The translations under genes were made by a program, and so were the position numbers. Source: Nansenia antarctica (lineage: Eukaryota; Chordata; Actinopteri; Argentiniformes; Microstomatidae). From it: a stretch of 64,000 nucleotides of DNA. Shown here in pieces: positions 1 through 13,239 of this stretch. The notes beneath the pieces were generated by a model. The model had not been told where the DNA came from. It did not search any database and was given only the letters and a program-made list of their open reading frames with translations. Numbering within the stretch: position 1 is the stretch's first letter; each line of letters begins with the position of its first letter. Location: contig CAXDII010000596.1 in NCBI GenBank assembly GCA_963989245.1, positions 146,001 through 210,000 on the forward strand, in the 5' to 3' direction.

Positions 1-271
1 AATCAGAGCAACTTGAATTGCGTGTGTGCAGCCTTTTGCTCAAAAGTGATCAACGTTTCGTTTTCAGAGTCTCTTTTGACAATCTCTTCGAGAGCTGTTT
101 TCAGTCATTAACAGAGCTGTTCTGAAAATGTTCAAGCGGCCTGTACTTAGAGTGGACTGTTTTTTGCATTCGTTCTCAAGTTATATCAAACTATCAAAGG
201 GTTGTTTTCTGCCTTTCACGAGCACATTTTGACTTGTTGTTGAATAATCCTATAATGTAACTCTAAATGAC
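1..271. repeat. Reference class A monomer with three short dyads
   Basis: First monomer of the window, used here as the coordinate reference. It contains three short-loop inverted repeats: CTTTTG-CT-CAAAAG (33-46), CTCT-TCG-AGAG (84-94) and AACAG-AG-CTGTT (110-121). AGAGCTGTT occurs twice as a direct repeat (91-99 and 113-121). A T6 tract lies at 160-165, the position the LINE used in another copy. Near 188-204 two copies of TATCAAA sit in tandem, and this is where the length variants arise. Class A copies carry about eight CpGs. I found no CENP-B-box core (TTCG, four bases, A, two bases, CGGG) on either strand. Confidence 0.9.
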
Positions 272-3200
272 AATCAGAGCAACTTGAATTGCGTGTGTGC
301 AGCCTTTTGCTCAAAAGTGATCAACGTTTCGTTTTCGGAGTCTCTTTTGACAATCTCTTCGAGAGCTGTTTTCAGTCATTAACAGAGCTGTTCTGAAAGT
401 GTCCAAGCGGCCTGTTCTTAGACTGGACTGTTTTTTGCATTCGTTCTCAAGTTATATCAAACTATCAAAGTGTTGTTTTCTGCCTTTCACGAGCACATTT
501 TGACTTGTTGTTGAATAATCCTATAATGTAACTCTAAATGACAATCAGAGCAACTTGAATTGCGTGTGTGCAGCCTTTTGCTCAAAAGTGATCAACATTT
601 CGTTTTCAGAGTCTCTTTTGACAATCTCTTCGAGAGCTGTTTTCAGTCATTAACAGAGCTGTTCTGAAAGTGTCCAAGCGGCCTGTTCTGAGAGTGGACT
701 GTTTTTTGCATTCGTTCTCAAGTTCTATCAGTGTTGTTTTCTGCTTTTCTGGAGCACATTTTGACTTGTTGCTGAATGCTCCTATAATGTAACTCTAAAT
801 GACAATCAGAGCAACTTGAATTGCGTGTGTGCAGCCTTTTGCTCAAAAGTGATCAACGTTTCGTTTTCGGAGTCTCTTTTGACAATCTCTTCGAGAGCTG
901 TTTTCAGTCATTAACAGAGCTGTTCTGAAAGTGTCCAAGCGGCCTGTTCTGAGAGTGGACTGTTTTTTGCATTCGTTCTCAAGTTATATCAAACTATCAA
1001 AGTGTTGTTTTCTGCCTTTCACGAGCACATTTTGACTTGTTGTTGAATAATCCTATAATGTAACTCTAAATGACAATCAGAGCAACTTGAATTGCGTGTG
1101 TGCAGCTTTTTGCTCAAAAGTGATCAACGTTTCGTTTTCGGAGTCTCTTTTGACAATCTCTTCGAGAGCTGTTTTCAGTCATTAACAGAGCTGTTCTGAA
1201 AGTGTCCAAGCGGCCTGTTCTTAGAGTGGACTGTTTTTTGCATTCGTTCTCAAGTTATATCAAACTATCAAAGTGTTGTTTTCTGCCTTTCACGAGCACA
1301 TTTTGACTTGTTGTTGAATAATCCTATAATGTAACTCTAAATGACAATCAGAGCAACTTCAATTGCGTGTGTGCAGCCTTTTGCTCAAAAGCGATCAACG
1401 TTTCGTTTTCAGAGTCTCTTTTGACAATCTCTTCGAGAGCTGTTTTCAGTCATTAACAGAGCTGTTCTGAAAGTGTCCAAGCGGCCTGTTCTTAGAGTGG
1501 ACTGTTTTTTGCATTCGTTCTCAAGTTATATCAAACTATCAAAGTGTTGTTTACTGCCTTTCACGAGCACATTTTGACTTGTTGTTGAATAATCCTATAA
1601 TGTAACTCTAAATGACAATCAGAGCAACTTGAATTGCGTGTGTGCAGCCTTTTGCTCAAAAGTGATCAACGTTTCGTTTTCGGAGTCTCTTTTGACAATC
1701 TCTTCGAGAGCTGTTTTCAGTCATTAACAGAGCTGTTCTGAAAGTGTCCAAGCGGCCTGTTCTTAGAGTAAACTGTTTTTTGCATTCGTTCTCAAGTTAT
1801 ATCAAACTATCAAAGTGTTGTTTTCTGCCTTTCACGAGCACATTTTGACTTGTTGTTGAATAATCCTATAATGTAACTCTAAATGACAATCAGAGCAACT
1901 TGAATTGCGTGTGTGCAGCCTTTTGCTCAAAAGTGATCAACGTTTCGTTTTCGGAGTCTCTTTTGACAATCTCTTCGAGAGCTGTTTTCAGTCATTAACA
2001 GAGCTGTTCTGAAAGTGTCCAAGCGGCCTGTTCTGAGAGTGGACTGTTTTTTGCATTCGTTCTCAAGTTATATCAAACTATCAAAGTGTTGTTTTCTGCC
2101 TTTCACGAGCACATTTTGACTTGTTGTTGAATAATCCTATAATGTAACTCTAAATGACAATCAGAGCAACTTGAATTGCGTGTGTGCAGCCTTTTGCTCA
2201 AAAGTGATCAACGTTTCGTTTTCGGAGTCTCTTTTGACAATCTCTTCGAGAGCTGTTTTCAGTCATTAACAGAGCTGTTCTGAAAGTGTCCAAGCGGCCT
2301 GTTCTTAGAGTGGACTGGTTTTTGCATTCGTTCTCAAGTTATATCAAACTATCAAAGTGTTGTTTTCTGCCTTTCACGAGCACATTTTGACTTGTTGTTG
2401 AATAATCCTATAATGTAACTCTAAATGACAATCAGAGCAACTTGAATTGCGTGTGTGCAGCCTTTTGCTCAAAAGTGATCAACGTTTCGTTTTCGGAGTC
2501 TCTTTTGACAATCTCTTCGAGAGCTGTTTTCAGTCATTAACAGAGCTGTTCTGAAAGTGTCCAAGCGGCCTGTTCTGAGAGTGGACTGTTTTTTGCATTC
2601 GTTCTCAAGTTATATCAAACTATCAAAGTGTTGTTTTCTGCCTTTCACGAGCACATTTTGACTTGTTGTTGAATGCTCCTATAATGTAACTCTAAATGAC
2701 AATCAGAGCAACTTGAATTGCGTGTGTGCAGCCTTTTGCTCAAAAGTGATCAACGTTTCGTTTTCGGAGTCTCTTTTGACAATCTCTTCGAGAGCTGTTT
2801 TCAGTCATTAACAGAGATGTTCTGAAAGTGTCCAAGCGGCCTGTTCTGAGAGTGGACTGTTTTTTGCATTCGTTCTCAAGTTATATCAAACTATCAAAGT
2901 GTTGTTTTCTGCCTTTCACGAGCACATTTTGACTTGTTGTTGAATAATCCTATAATGTAACTCTAAATGACAATCAGAGCAACTTGAATTGCGTGTGTGC
3001 AGCCTTTTGCTCAAAAGTGATCAACGTTTCGTTTTCGGAGTCTCTTTTGACAATCTCTTCGAGAGCTGTTTTCAGTCATTAACAGAGCTGTTCTGAAAGT
3101 GTCCAAGCGGCCTGTTCTTAGAGTGGACTGGTTTTTGCATTCGTTCTCAAGTTATATCAAACTATCAAAGTGTTGTTTTCTGCCTTTCACGAGCACATTT

Positions 3201-6200
3201 TGACTTGTTGTTGAATAATCCTATAATGTAACTCTAAATGACAATCAGAGCAACTTGAATTGCGTGTGTGCAGCCTTTTGCTCAAAAGTGATCAACGTTT
3301 CGTTTTCGGAGTCTCTTTTGACAATCTCTTCGAGAGCTGTTTTCAGTCATTAACAGAGCTGTTCTGAAAGTGTCCAAGCGGCCTGTTCTGAGAGTGGACT
3401 GTTTTTTGCATTCGTTCTCAAGTTATATCAAACTATCAAAGTGTTGTTTTCTGCCTTTCACGAGCACATTTTGACTTGTTGTTGAATGCTCCTATAATGT
3501 AACTCTAAATGACAATCAGAGCAACTTGAATTGCGTGTGTGCAGCCTTTTGCTCAAAAGTGATCAACGTTTCGTTTTCGGAGTCTCTTTTGACAATCTCT
3601 TCGAGAGCTGTTTTCAGTCATTAACAGAGCTGTTCTGAAAGTGTCCAAGCGGCCTGTTCTTAGAGTGGACTGTTTTTTGCATTCGTTCTCAAGTTATATC
3701 AAACTATCAAAGTGTTGTTTTCTGCCTTTCACGAGCACATTTTGACTTGTTGTTGAATAATCCTATAATGTAACTCTAAATGACAATCAGAGCAACTTGA
3801 ATTGCGTGTGTGCAGCCTTTTGCTCAAAAGTGATCAACGTTTCGTTTTCGGAGTCTCTTTTGACAATCTCTTCGAGAGCTGTTTTCAGTCATTAACAGAG
3901 CTGTTCTAAAAGTGTCCAAGCGGCCTGTTCTTAGAGTGGACTGTTTTTTGCATTCGTTCTCAAGTTATATCAAACTATCAAAGTGTTGTTTTCTGCCTTT
4001 CACGAGCACATTTTGACTTGTTGTTGAATAATCCTATAATGTAACTCTAAATGACAATCAGAGCAACTTGAATTGCGTGTGTGCAGCCTTTTGCTCAAAA
4101 GTGATCAACGTTTCGTTTTCAGAGTCTCTTTTGACAATCTCTTCGAGAGCTGTTTTCAGTCATTAACAGAGCTGTTCTGAAAATGTTCAAGCGGCCTGTT
4201 CTTAGAGTGGACTGTTTTTTGCATTCGTTCTCAAGTTATATCAAACTATCAAAGGGTTGTTTTCTGCCTTTCACGAGCACATTTTGACTTGTTGTTGAAT
4301 AATCCTATAATGTAACTCTAAATGACAATCAGAGCAACTTGAATTGCGTGTGTGCAGCCTTTTGCTCAAAAGTGATCAACGTTTCGTTTTCGGAGTCTCT
4401 TTTGACAATCTCTTCGAGAGCTGTTTTCAGTCATTAACAGAGCTGTTCTGAAAGTGTCCAAGCGGCCTGTTCTTAGAGTGGACTGTTTTTTGCATTCGTT
4501 CTCAAGTTATATCAAACTATCAAAGTGTTGTTTTCTGCCTTTCACGAGCACATTTTGACTTGTTGTTGAATAATCCTATAATGTAACTCTAAATGACAAT
4601 CAGAGCAACTTGAATTGCGTGTGTGCAGCCTTTTGCTCAAAAGTGATCAACATTTCGTTTTCAGAGTCTCTTTTGACAATCTCTTCGAGAGCTGTTTTCA
4701 GTCATTAACAGAGCTGTTCTGAAAGTGTCCAAGCGGCCTGTTCTGAGAGTGGACTGTTTTTTGCATTCGTTCTCAAGTTCTATCAGTGTTGTTTTCTGCT
4801 TTTCTGGAGCACATTTTGACTTGTTGCTGAATGCTCCTATAATGTAACTCTAAATGACAATCAGAGCAACTTGAATTGCGTGTGTGCAGCCTTTTGCTCA
4901 AAAGTGATCAACGTTTCGTTTTCGGAGTCTCTTTTGACAATCTCTTCGAGAGCTGTTTTCAGTCATTAACAGAGCTGTTCTGAAAGTGTCCAAGCGGCCT
5001 GTTCTGAGAGTGGACTGTTTTTTGCATTCGTTCTCAAGTTATATCAAACTATCAAAGTGTTGTTTTCTGCCTTTCACGAGCACATTTTGACTTGTTGTTG
5101 AATAATCCTATAATGTAACTCTAAATGACAATCAGAGCAACTTGAATTGCGTGTGTGCAGCTTTTTGCTCAAAAGTGATCAACGTTTCGTTTTCGGAGTC
5201 TCTTTTGACAATCTCTTCGAGAGCTGTTTTCAGTCATTAACAGAGCTGTTCTGAAAGTGTCCAAGCGGCCTGTTCTTAGAGTGGACTGTTTTTTGCATTC
5301 GTTCTCAAGTTATATCAAACTATCAAAGTGTTGTTTTCTGCCTTTCACGAGCACATTTTGACTTGTTGTTGAATAATCCTATAATGTAACTCTAAATGAC
5401 AATCAGAGCAACTTCAATTGCGTGTGTGCAGCCTTTTGCTCAAAAGTGATCAACGTTTCGTTTTCAGAGTCTCTTTTGACAATCTCTTCGAGAGCTGTTT
5501 TCAGTCATTAACAGAGCTGTTCTGAAAGTGTCCAAGCGGCCTGTTCTTAGAGTGGACTGTTTTTTGCATTCGTTCTCAAGTTATATCAAACTATCAAAGT
5601 GTTGTTTACTGCCTTTCACGAGCACATTTTGACTTGTTGTTGAATAATCCTATAATGTAACTCTAAATGACAATCAGAGCAACTTGAATTGCGTGTGTGC
5701 AGCCTTTTGCTCAAAAGTGATCAACGTTTCGTTTTCGGAGTCTCTTTTGACAATCTCTTCGAGAGCTGTTTTCAGTCATTAACAGAGCTGTTCTGAAAGT
5801 GTCCAAGCGGCCTGTTCTTAGAGTAAACTGTTTTTTGCATTCGTTCTCAAGTTATATCAAACTATCAAAGTGTTGTTTTCTGCCTTTCACGAGCACATTT
5901 TGACTTGTTGTTGAATAATCCTATAATGTAACTCTAAATGACAATCAGAGCAACTTGAATTGCGTGTGTGCAGCCTTTTGCTCAAAAGTGATCAACGTTT
6001 CGTTTTCGGAGTCTCTTTTGACAATCTCTTCGAGAGCTGTTTTCAGTCATTAACAGAGCTGTTCTGAAAGTGTCCAAGCGGCCTGTTCTGAGAGTGGACT
6101 GTTTTTTGCATTCGTTCTCAAGTTATATCAAACTATCAAAGTGTTGTTTTCTGCCTTTCACGAGCACATTTTGACTTGTTGTTGAATAATCCTATAATGT

Positions 6201-9200
6201 AACTCTAAATGACAATCAGAGCAACTTGAATTGCGTGTGTGCAGCCTTTTGCTCAAAAGTGATCAACGTTTCGTTTTCGGAGTCTCTTTTGACAATCTCT
6301 TCGAGAGCTGTTTTCAGTCATTAACAGAGCTGTTCTGAAAGTGTCCAAGCGGCCTGTTCTTAGAGTGGACTGGTTTTTGCATTCGTTCTCAAGTTATATC
6401 AAACTATCAAAGTGTTGTTTTCTGCCTTTCACGAGCACATTTTGACTTGTTGTTGAATAATCCTATAATGTAACTCTAAATGACAATCAGAGCAACTTGA
6501 ATTGCGTGTGTGCAGCCTTTTGCTCAAAAGTGATCAACGTTTCGTTTTCGGAGTCTCTTTTGACAATCTCTTCGAGAGCTGTTTTCAGTCATTAACAGAG
6601 CTGTTCTGAAAGTGTCCAAGCGGCCTGTTCTGAGAGTGGACTGTTTTTTGCATTCGTTCTCAAGTTATATCAAACTATCAAAGTGTTGTTTTCTGCCTTT
6701 CACGAGCACATTTTGACTTGTTGTTGAATGCTCCTATAATGTAACTCTAAATGACAATCAGAGCAACTTGAATTGCGTGTGTGCAGCCTTTTGCTCAAAA
6801 GTGATCAACGTTTCGTTTTCGGAGTCTCTTTTGACAATCTCTTCGAGAGCTGTTTTCAGTCATTAACAGAGCTGTTCTGAAAGTGTCCAAGCGGCCTGTT
6901 CTTAGAGTGGACTGTTTTTTGCATTCGTTCTCAAGTTATATCAAACTATCAAAGTGTTGTTTTCTGCCTTTCACGAGCACATTTTGACTTGTTGTTGAAT
7001 AATCCTATAATGTAACTCTAAATGACAATCAGAGCAACTTGAATTGCGTGTGTGCAGCCTTTTGCTCAAAAGTGATCAACGTTTCGTTTTCGGAGTCTCT
7101 TTTGACAATCTCTTCGAGAGCTGTTTTCAGTCATTAACAGAGCTGTTCTAAAAGTGTCCAAGCGGCCTGTTCTTAGAGTGGACTGTTTTTTGCATTCGTT
7201 CTCAAGTTATATCAAACTATCAAAGTGTTGTTTTCTGCCTTTCACGAGCACATTTTGACTTGTTGTTGAATAATCCTATAATGTAACTCTAAATGACAAT
7301 CAGAGCAACTTGAATTGCGTGTGTGCAGCCTTTTGCTCAAAAGTGATCAACGTTTCGTTTTCAGAGTCTCTTTTGACAATCTCTTCGAGAGCTGTTTTCA
7401 GTCATTAACAGAGCTGTTCTGAAAATGTTCAAGCGGCCTGTTCTTAGAGTGGACTGTTTTTTGCATTCGTTCTCAAGTTATATCAAACTATCAAAGGGTT
7501 GTTTTCTGCCTTTCACGAGCACATTTTGACTTGTTGTTGAATAATCCTATAATGTAACTCTAAATGACAATCAGAGCAACTTGAATTGCGTGTGTGCAGC
7601 CTTTTGCTCAAAAGTGATCAACATTTCGTTTTCAGAGTCTCTTTTGACAATCTCTTCGAGAGCTGTTTTCAGTCATTAACAGAGCTGTTCTGAAAGTGTC
7701 CAAGCGGCCTGTTCTGAGAGTGGACTGTTTTTTGCATTCGTTCTCAAGTTCTATCAGTGTTGTTTTCTGCTTTTCTGGAGCACATTTTGACTTGTTGCTG
7801 AATGCTCCTATAATGTAACTCTAAATGACAATCAGAGCAACTTGAATTGCGTGTGTGCAGCCTTTTGCTCAAAAGTGATCAACGTTTCGTTTTCGGAGTC
7901 TCTTTTGACAATCTCTTCGAGAGCTGTTTTCAGTCATTAACAGAGCTGTTCTGAAAGTGTCCAAGCGGCCTGTTCTGAGAGTGGACTGTTTTTTGCATTC
8001 GTTCTCAAGTTATATCAAACTATCAAAGTGTTGTTTTCTGCCTTTCACGAGCACATTTTGACTTGTTGTTGAATAATCCTATAATGTAACTCTAAATGAC
8101 AATCAGAGCAACTTGAATTGCGTGTGTGCAGCTTTTTGCTCAAAAGTGATCAACGTTTCGTTTTCGGAGTCTCTTTTGACAATCTCTTCGAGAGCTGTTT
8201 TCAGTCATTAACAGAGCTGTTCTGAAAGTGTCCAAGCGGCCTGTTCTTAGAGTGGACTGTTTTTTGCATTCGTTCTCAAGTTATATCAAACTATCAAAGT
8301 GTTGTTTTCTGCCTTTCACGAGCACATTTTGACTTGTTGTTGAATAATCCTATAATGTAACTCTAAATGACAATCAGAGCAACTTCAATTGCGTGTGTGC
8401 AGCCTTTTGCTCAAAAGTGATCAACGTTTCGTTTTCAGAGTCTCTTTTGACAATCTCTTCGAGAGCTGTTTTCAGTCATTAACAGAGCTGTTCTGAAAGT
8501 GTCCAAGCGGCCTGTTCTTAGAGTGGACTGTTTTTTGCATTCGTTCTCAAGTTATATCAAACTATCAAAGTGTTGTTTACTGCCTTTCACGAGCACATTT
8601 TGACTTGTTGTTGAATAATCCTATAATGTAACTCTAAATGACAATCAGAGCAACTTGAATTGCGTGTGTGCAGCCTTTTGCTCAAAAGTGATCAACGTTT
8701 CGTTTTCGGAGTCTCTTTTGACAATCTCTTCGAGAGCTGTTTTCAGTCATTAACAGAGCTGTTCTGAAAGTGTCCAAGCGGCCTGTTCTTAGAGTAAACT
8801 GTTTTTTGCATTCGTTCTCAAGTTATATCAAACTATCAAAGTGTTGTTTTCTGCCTTTCACGAGCACATTTTGACTTGTTGTTGAATAATCCTATAATGT
8901 AACTCTAAATGACAATCAGAGCAACTTGAATTGCGTGTGTGCAGCCTTTTGCTCAAAAGTGATCAACGTTTCGTTTTCGGAGTCTCTTTTGACAATCTCT
9001 TCGAGAGCTGTTTTCAGTCATTAACAGAGCTGTTCTGAAAGTGTCCAAGCGGCCTGTTCTGAGAGTGGACTGTTTTTTGCATTCGTTCTCAAGTTATATC
9101 AAACTATCAAAGTGTTGTTTTCTGCCTTTCACGAGCACATTTTGACTTGTTGTTGAATAATCCTATAATGTAACTCTAAATGACAATCAGAGCAACTTGA

Positions 9201-12200
9201 ATTGCGTGTGTGCAGCCTTTTGCTCAAAAGTGATCAACGTTTCGTTTTCGGAGTCTCTTTTGACAATCTCTTCGAGAGCTGTTTTCAGTCATTAACAGAG
9301 CTGTTCTGAAAGTGTCCAAGCGGCCTGTTCTTAGAGTGGACTGGTTTTTGCATTCGTTCTCAAGTTATATCAAACTATCAAAGTGTTGTTTTCTGCCTTT
9401 CACGAGCACATTTTGACTTGTTGTTGAATAATCCTATAATGTAACTCTAAATGACAATCAGAGCAACTTGAATTGCGTGTGTGCAGCCTTTTGCTCAAAA
9501 GTGATCAACGTTTCGTTTTCGGAGTCTCTTTTGACAATCTCTTCGAGAGCTGTTTTCAGTCATTAACAGAGCTGTTCTGAAAGTGTCCAAGCGGCCTGTT
9601 CTGAGAGTGGACTGTTTTTTGCATTCGTTCTCAAGTTATATCAAACTATCAAAGTGTTGTTTTCTGCCTTTCACGAGCACATTTTGACTTGTTGTTGAAT
9701 GCTCCTATAATGTAACTCTAAATGACAATCAGAGCAACTTGAATTGCGTGTGTGCAGCCTTTTGCTCAAAAGTGATCAACGTTTCGTTTTCGGAGTCTCT
9801 TTTGACAATCTCTTCGAGAGCTGTTTTCAGTCATTAACAGAGCTGTTCTGAAAGTGTCCAAGCGGCCTGTTCTTAGAGTGGACTGTTTTTTGCATTCGTT
9901 CTCAAGTTATATCAAACTATCAAAGTGTTGTTTTCTGCCTTTCACGAGCACATTTTGACTTGTTGTTGAATAATCCTATAATGTAACTCTAAATGACAAT
10001 CAGAGCAACTTGAATTGCGTGTGTGCAGCCTTTTGCTCAAAAGTGATCAACGTTTCGTTTTCGGAGTCTCTTTTGACAATCTCTTCGAGAGCTGTTTTCA
10101 GTCATTAACAGAGCTGTTCTAAAAGTGTCCAAGCGGCCTGTTCTTAGAGTGGACTGTTTTTTGCATTCGTTCTCAAGTTATATCAAACTATCAAAGTGTT
10201 GTTTTCTGCCTTTCACGAGCACATTTTGACTTGTTGTTGAATAATCCTATAATGTAACTCTAAATGACAATCAGAGCAACTTGAATTGCGTGTGTGCAGC
10301 CTTTTGCTCAAAAGTGATCAACGTTTCGTTTTCAGAGTCTCTTTTGACAATCTCTTCGAGAGCTGTTTTCAGTCATTAACAGAGCTGTTCTGAAAATGTT
10401 CAAGCGGCCTGTTCTTAGAGTGGACTGTTTTTTGCATTCGTTCTCAAGTTATATCAAACTATCAAAGGGTTGTTTTCTGCCTTTCACGAGCACATTTTGA
10501 CTTGTTGTTGAATAATCCTATAATGTAACTCTAAATGACAATCAGAGCAACTTGAATTGCGTGTGTGCAGCCTTTTGCTCAAAAGTGATCAACGTTTCGT
10601 TTTCGGAGTCTCTTTTGACAATCTCTTCGAGAGCTGTTTTCAGTCATTAACAGAGCTGTTCTGAAAGTGTCCAAGCGGCCTGTTCTTAGAGTGGACTGTT
10701 TTTTGCATTCGTTCTCAAGTTATATCAAACTATCAAAGTGTTGTTTTCTGCCTTTCACGAGCACATTTTGACTTGTTGTTGAATAATCCTATAATGTAAC
10801 TCTAAATGACAATCAGAGCAACTTGAATTGCGTGTGTGCAGCCTTTTGCTCAAAAGTGATCAACATTTCGTTTTCAGAGTCTCTTTTGACAATCTCTTCG
10901 AGAGCTGTTTTCAGTCATTAACAGAGCTGTTCTGAAAGTGTCCAAGCGGCCTGTTCTGAGAGTGGACTGTTTTTTGCATTCGTTCTCAAGTTCTATCAGT
11001 GTTGTTTTCTGCTTTTCTGGAGCACATTTTGACTTGTTGCTGAATGCTCCTATAATGTAATTCTAAATGACAATCAGAGCAACTTGAATTGCGTGTGTGC
11101 AGCCTTTTGCTCAAAAGTGATCAACGTTTCGTTTTCGGAGTCTCTTTTGACAATCTCTTCGAGAGCTGTTTTCAGTCATTAACAGAGCTGTTCTGAAAGT
11201 GTCCAAGCGGCCTGTTCTGAGAGTGGACTGTTTTTTGCATTCGTTCTCAAGTTATATCAAACTATCAAAGTGTTGTTTTCTGCCTTTCACGAGCACATTT
11301 TGACTTGTTGTTGAATAATCCTATAATGTAACTCTAAATGACAATCAGAGCAACTTGAATTGCGTGTGTGCAGCTTTTTGCTCAAAAGTGATCAACGTTT
11401 CGTTTTCGGAGTCTCTTTTGACAATCTCTTCGAGAGCTGTTTTCAGTCATTAACAGAGCTGTTCTGAAAGTGTCCAAGCGGCCTGTTCTTAGAGTGGACT
11501 GTTTTTTGCATTCGTTCTCAAGTTATATCAAACTATCAAAGTGTTGTTTTCTGCCTTTCACGAGCACATTTTGACTTGTTGTTGAATAATCCTATAATGT
11601 AACTCTAAATGACAATCAGAGCAACTTCAATTGCGTGTGTGCAGCCTTTTGCTCAAAAGTGATCAACGTTTCGTTTTCAGAGTCTCTTTTGACAATCTCT
11701 TCGAGAGCTGTTTTCAGTCATTAACAGAGCTGTTCTGAAAGTGTCCAAGCGGCCTGTTCTTAGAGTGGACTGTTTTTTGCATTCGTTCTCAAGTTATATC
11801 AAACTATCAAAGTGTTGTTTACTGCCTTTCACGAGCACATTTTGACTTGTTGTTGAATAATCCTATAATGTAACTCTAAATGACAATCAGAGCAACTTGA
11901 ATTGCGTGTGTGCAGCCTTTTGCTCAAAAGTGATCAACGTTTCGTTTTCGGAGTCTCTTTTGACAATCTCTTCGAGAGCTGTTTTCAGTCATTAACAGAG
12001 CTGTTCTGAAAGTGTCCAAGCGGCCTGTTCTTAGAGTAAACTGTTTTTTGCATTCGTTCTCAAGTTATATCAAACTATCAAAGTGTTGTTTTCTGCCTTT
12101 CACGAGCACATTTTGACTTGTTGTTGAATAATCCTATAATGTAACTCTAAATGACAATCAGAGCAACTTGAATTGCGTGTGTGCAGCCTTTTGCTCAAAA

Positions 12201-13239
12201 GTGATCAACGTTTCGTTTTCGGAGTCTCTTTTGACAATCTCTTCGAGAGCTGTTTTCAGTCATTAACAGAGCTGTTCTGAAAGTGTCCAAGCGGCCTGTT
12301 CTGAGAGTGGACTGTTTTTTGCATTCGTTCTCAAGTTATATCAAACTATCAAAGTGTTGTTTTCTGCCTTTCACGAGCACATTTTGACTTGTTGTTGAAT
12401 AATCCTATAATGTAACTCTAAATGACAATCAGAGCAACTTGAATTGCGTGTGTGCAGCCTTTTGCTCAAAAGTGATCAACGTTTCGTTTTCGGAGTCTCT
12501 TTTGACAATCTCTTCGAGAGCTGTTTTCAGTCATTAACAGAGCTGTTCTGAAAGTGTCCAAGCGGCCTGTTCTTAGAGTGGACTGGTTTTTGCATTCGTT
12601 CTCAAGTTATATCAAACTATCAAAGTGTTGTTTTCTGCCTTTCACGAGCACATTTTGACTTGTTGTTGAATAATCCTATAATGTAACTCTAAATGACAAT
12701 CAGAGCAACTTGAATTGCGTGTGTGCAGCCTTTTGCTCAAAAGTGATCAACGTTTCGTTTTCGGAGTCTCTTTTGACAATCTCTTCGAGAGCTGTTTTCA
12801 GTCATTAACAGAGCTGTTCTGAAAGTGTCCAAGCGGCCTGTTCTGAGAGTGGACTGTTTTTTGCATTCGTTCTCAAGTTATATCAAACTATCAAAGTGTT
12901 GTTTTCTGCCTTTCACGAGCACATTTTGACTTGTTGTTGAATGCTCCTATAATGTAACTCTAAATGACAATCAGAGCAACTTGAATTGCGTGTGTGCAGC
13001 CTTTTGCTCAAAAGTGATCAACGTTTCGTTTTCGGAGTCTCTTTTGACAATCTCTTCGAGAGCTGTTTTCAGTCATTAACAGAGCTGTTCTGAAAGTGTC
13101 CAAGCGGCCTGTTCTTAGAGTGGACTGTTTTTTGCATTCGTTCTCAAGTTATATCAAACTATCAAAGTGTTGTTTTCTGCCTTTCACGAGCACATTTTGA
13201 CTTGTTGTTGAATAATCCTATAATGTAACTCTAAATGAC
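1..13239. repeat. Higher-order repeat block A (15-, 12-, 11- and 11-mer units)
   Basis: Four HOR units, each opening with a monomer marked by GAAAATGTTC and AAAGGGTTG: 1-4055 (15 monomers), 4056-7297 (12), 7298-10268 (11) and 10269-13239 (11). Marker distances of 4055, 3242 and 2971 bp equal 15, 12 and 11 times 271, each minus 10 for the single 261-bp monomer in the unit. The ordered markers inside a unit are AACATTTCG with the 10-bp deletion, GCAGCTTTTTG, CTTCAATTG with TTTACTGCC, GAGTAAACTG, GACTGGTTTT, TGAATGCTCC and TTCTAAAAG. The 12-mer lacks three monomers (11 to 13 of the 15-mer). The 7298 unit also lacks the second monomer, and the 10269 unit lacks the last. These are whole-monomer losses, as expected from unequal exchange in register. 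Confidence 0.92.

Noticed and set aside
52..100. CENP-B box
   Set aside because: TTCG occurs several times, but the required A and CGGG at fixed spacing do not follow it on either strand, so no canonical box is present.
229..256. Bacterial sigma-70-like promoter (TTGACT, 16 bp, TATAAT) in each monomer
   Set aside because: A chance match in an AT-rich eukaryotic satellite. It has no meaning in the host, though it could affect stability of the array in bacterial clones.
1..271. tRNA, 5S rRNA or snRNA origin of the monomer
   Set aside because: I see no A/B box pair, cloverleaf or conserved RNA core. The dyads are too short and close to be RNA-gene stems.
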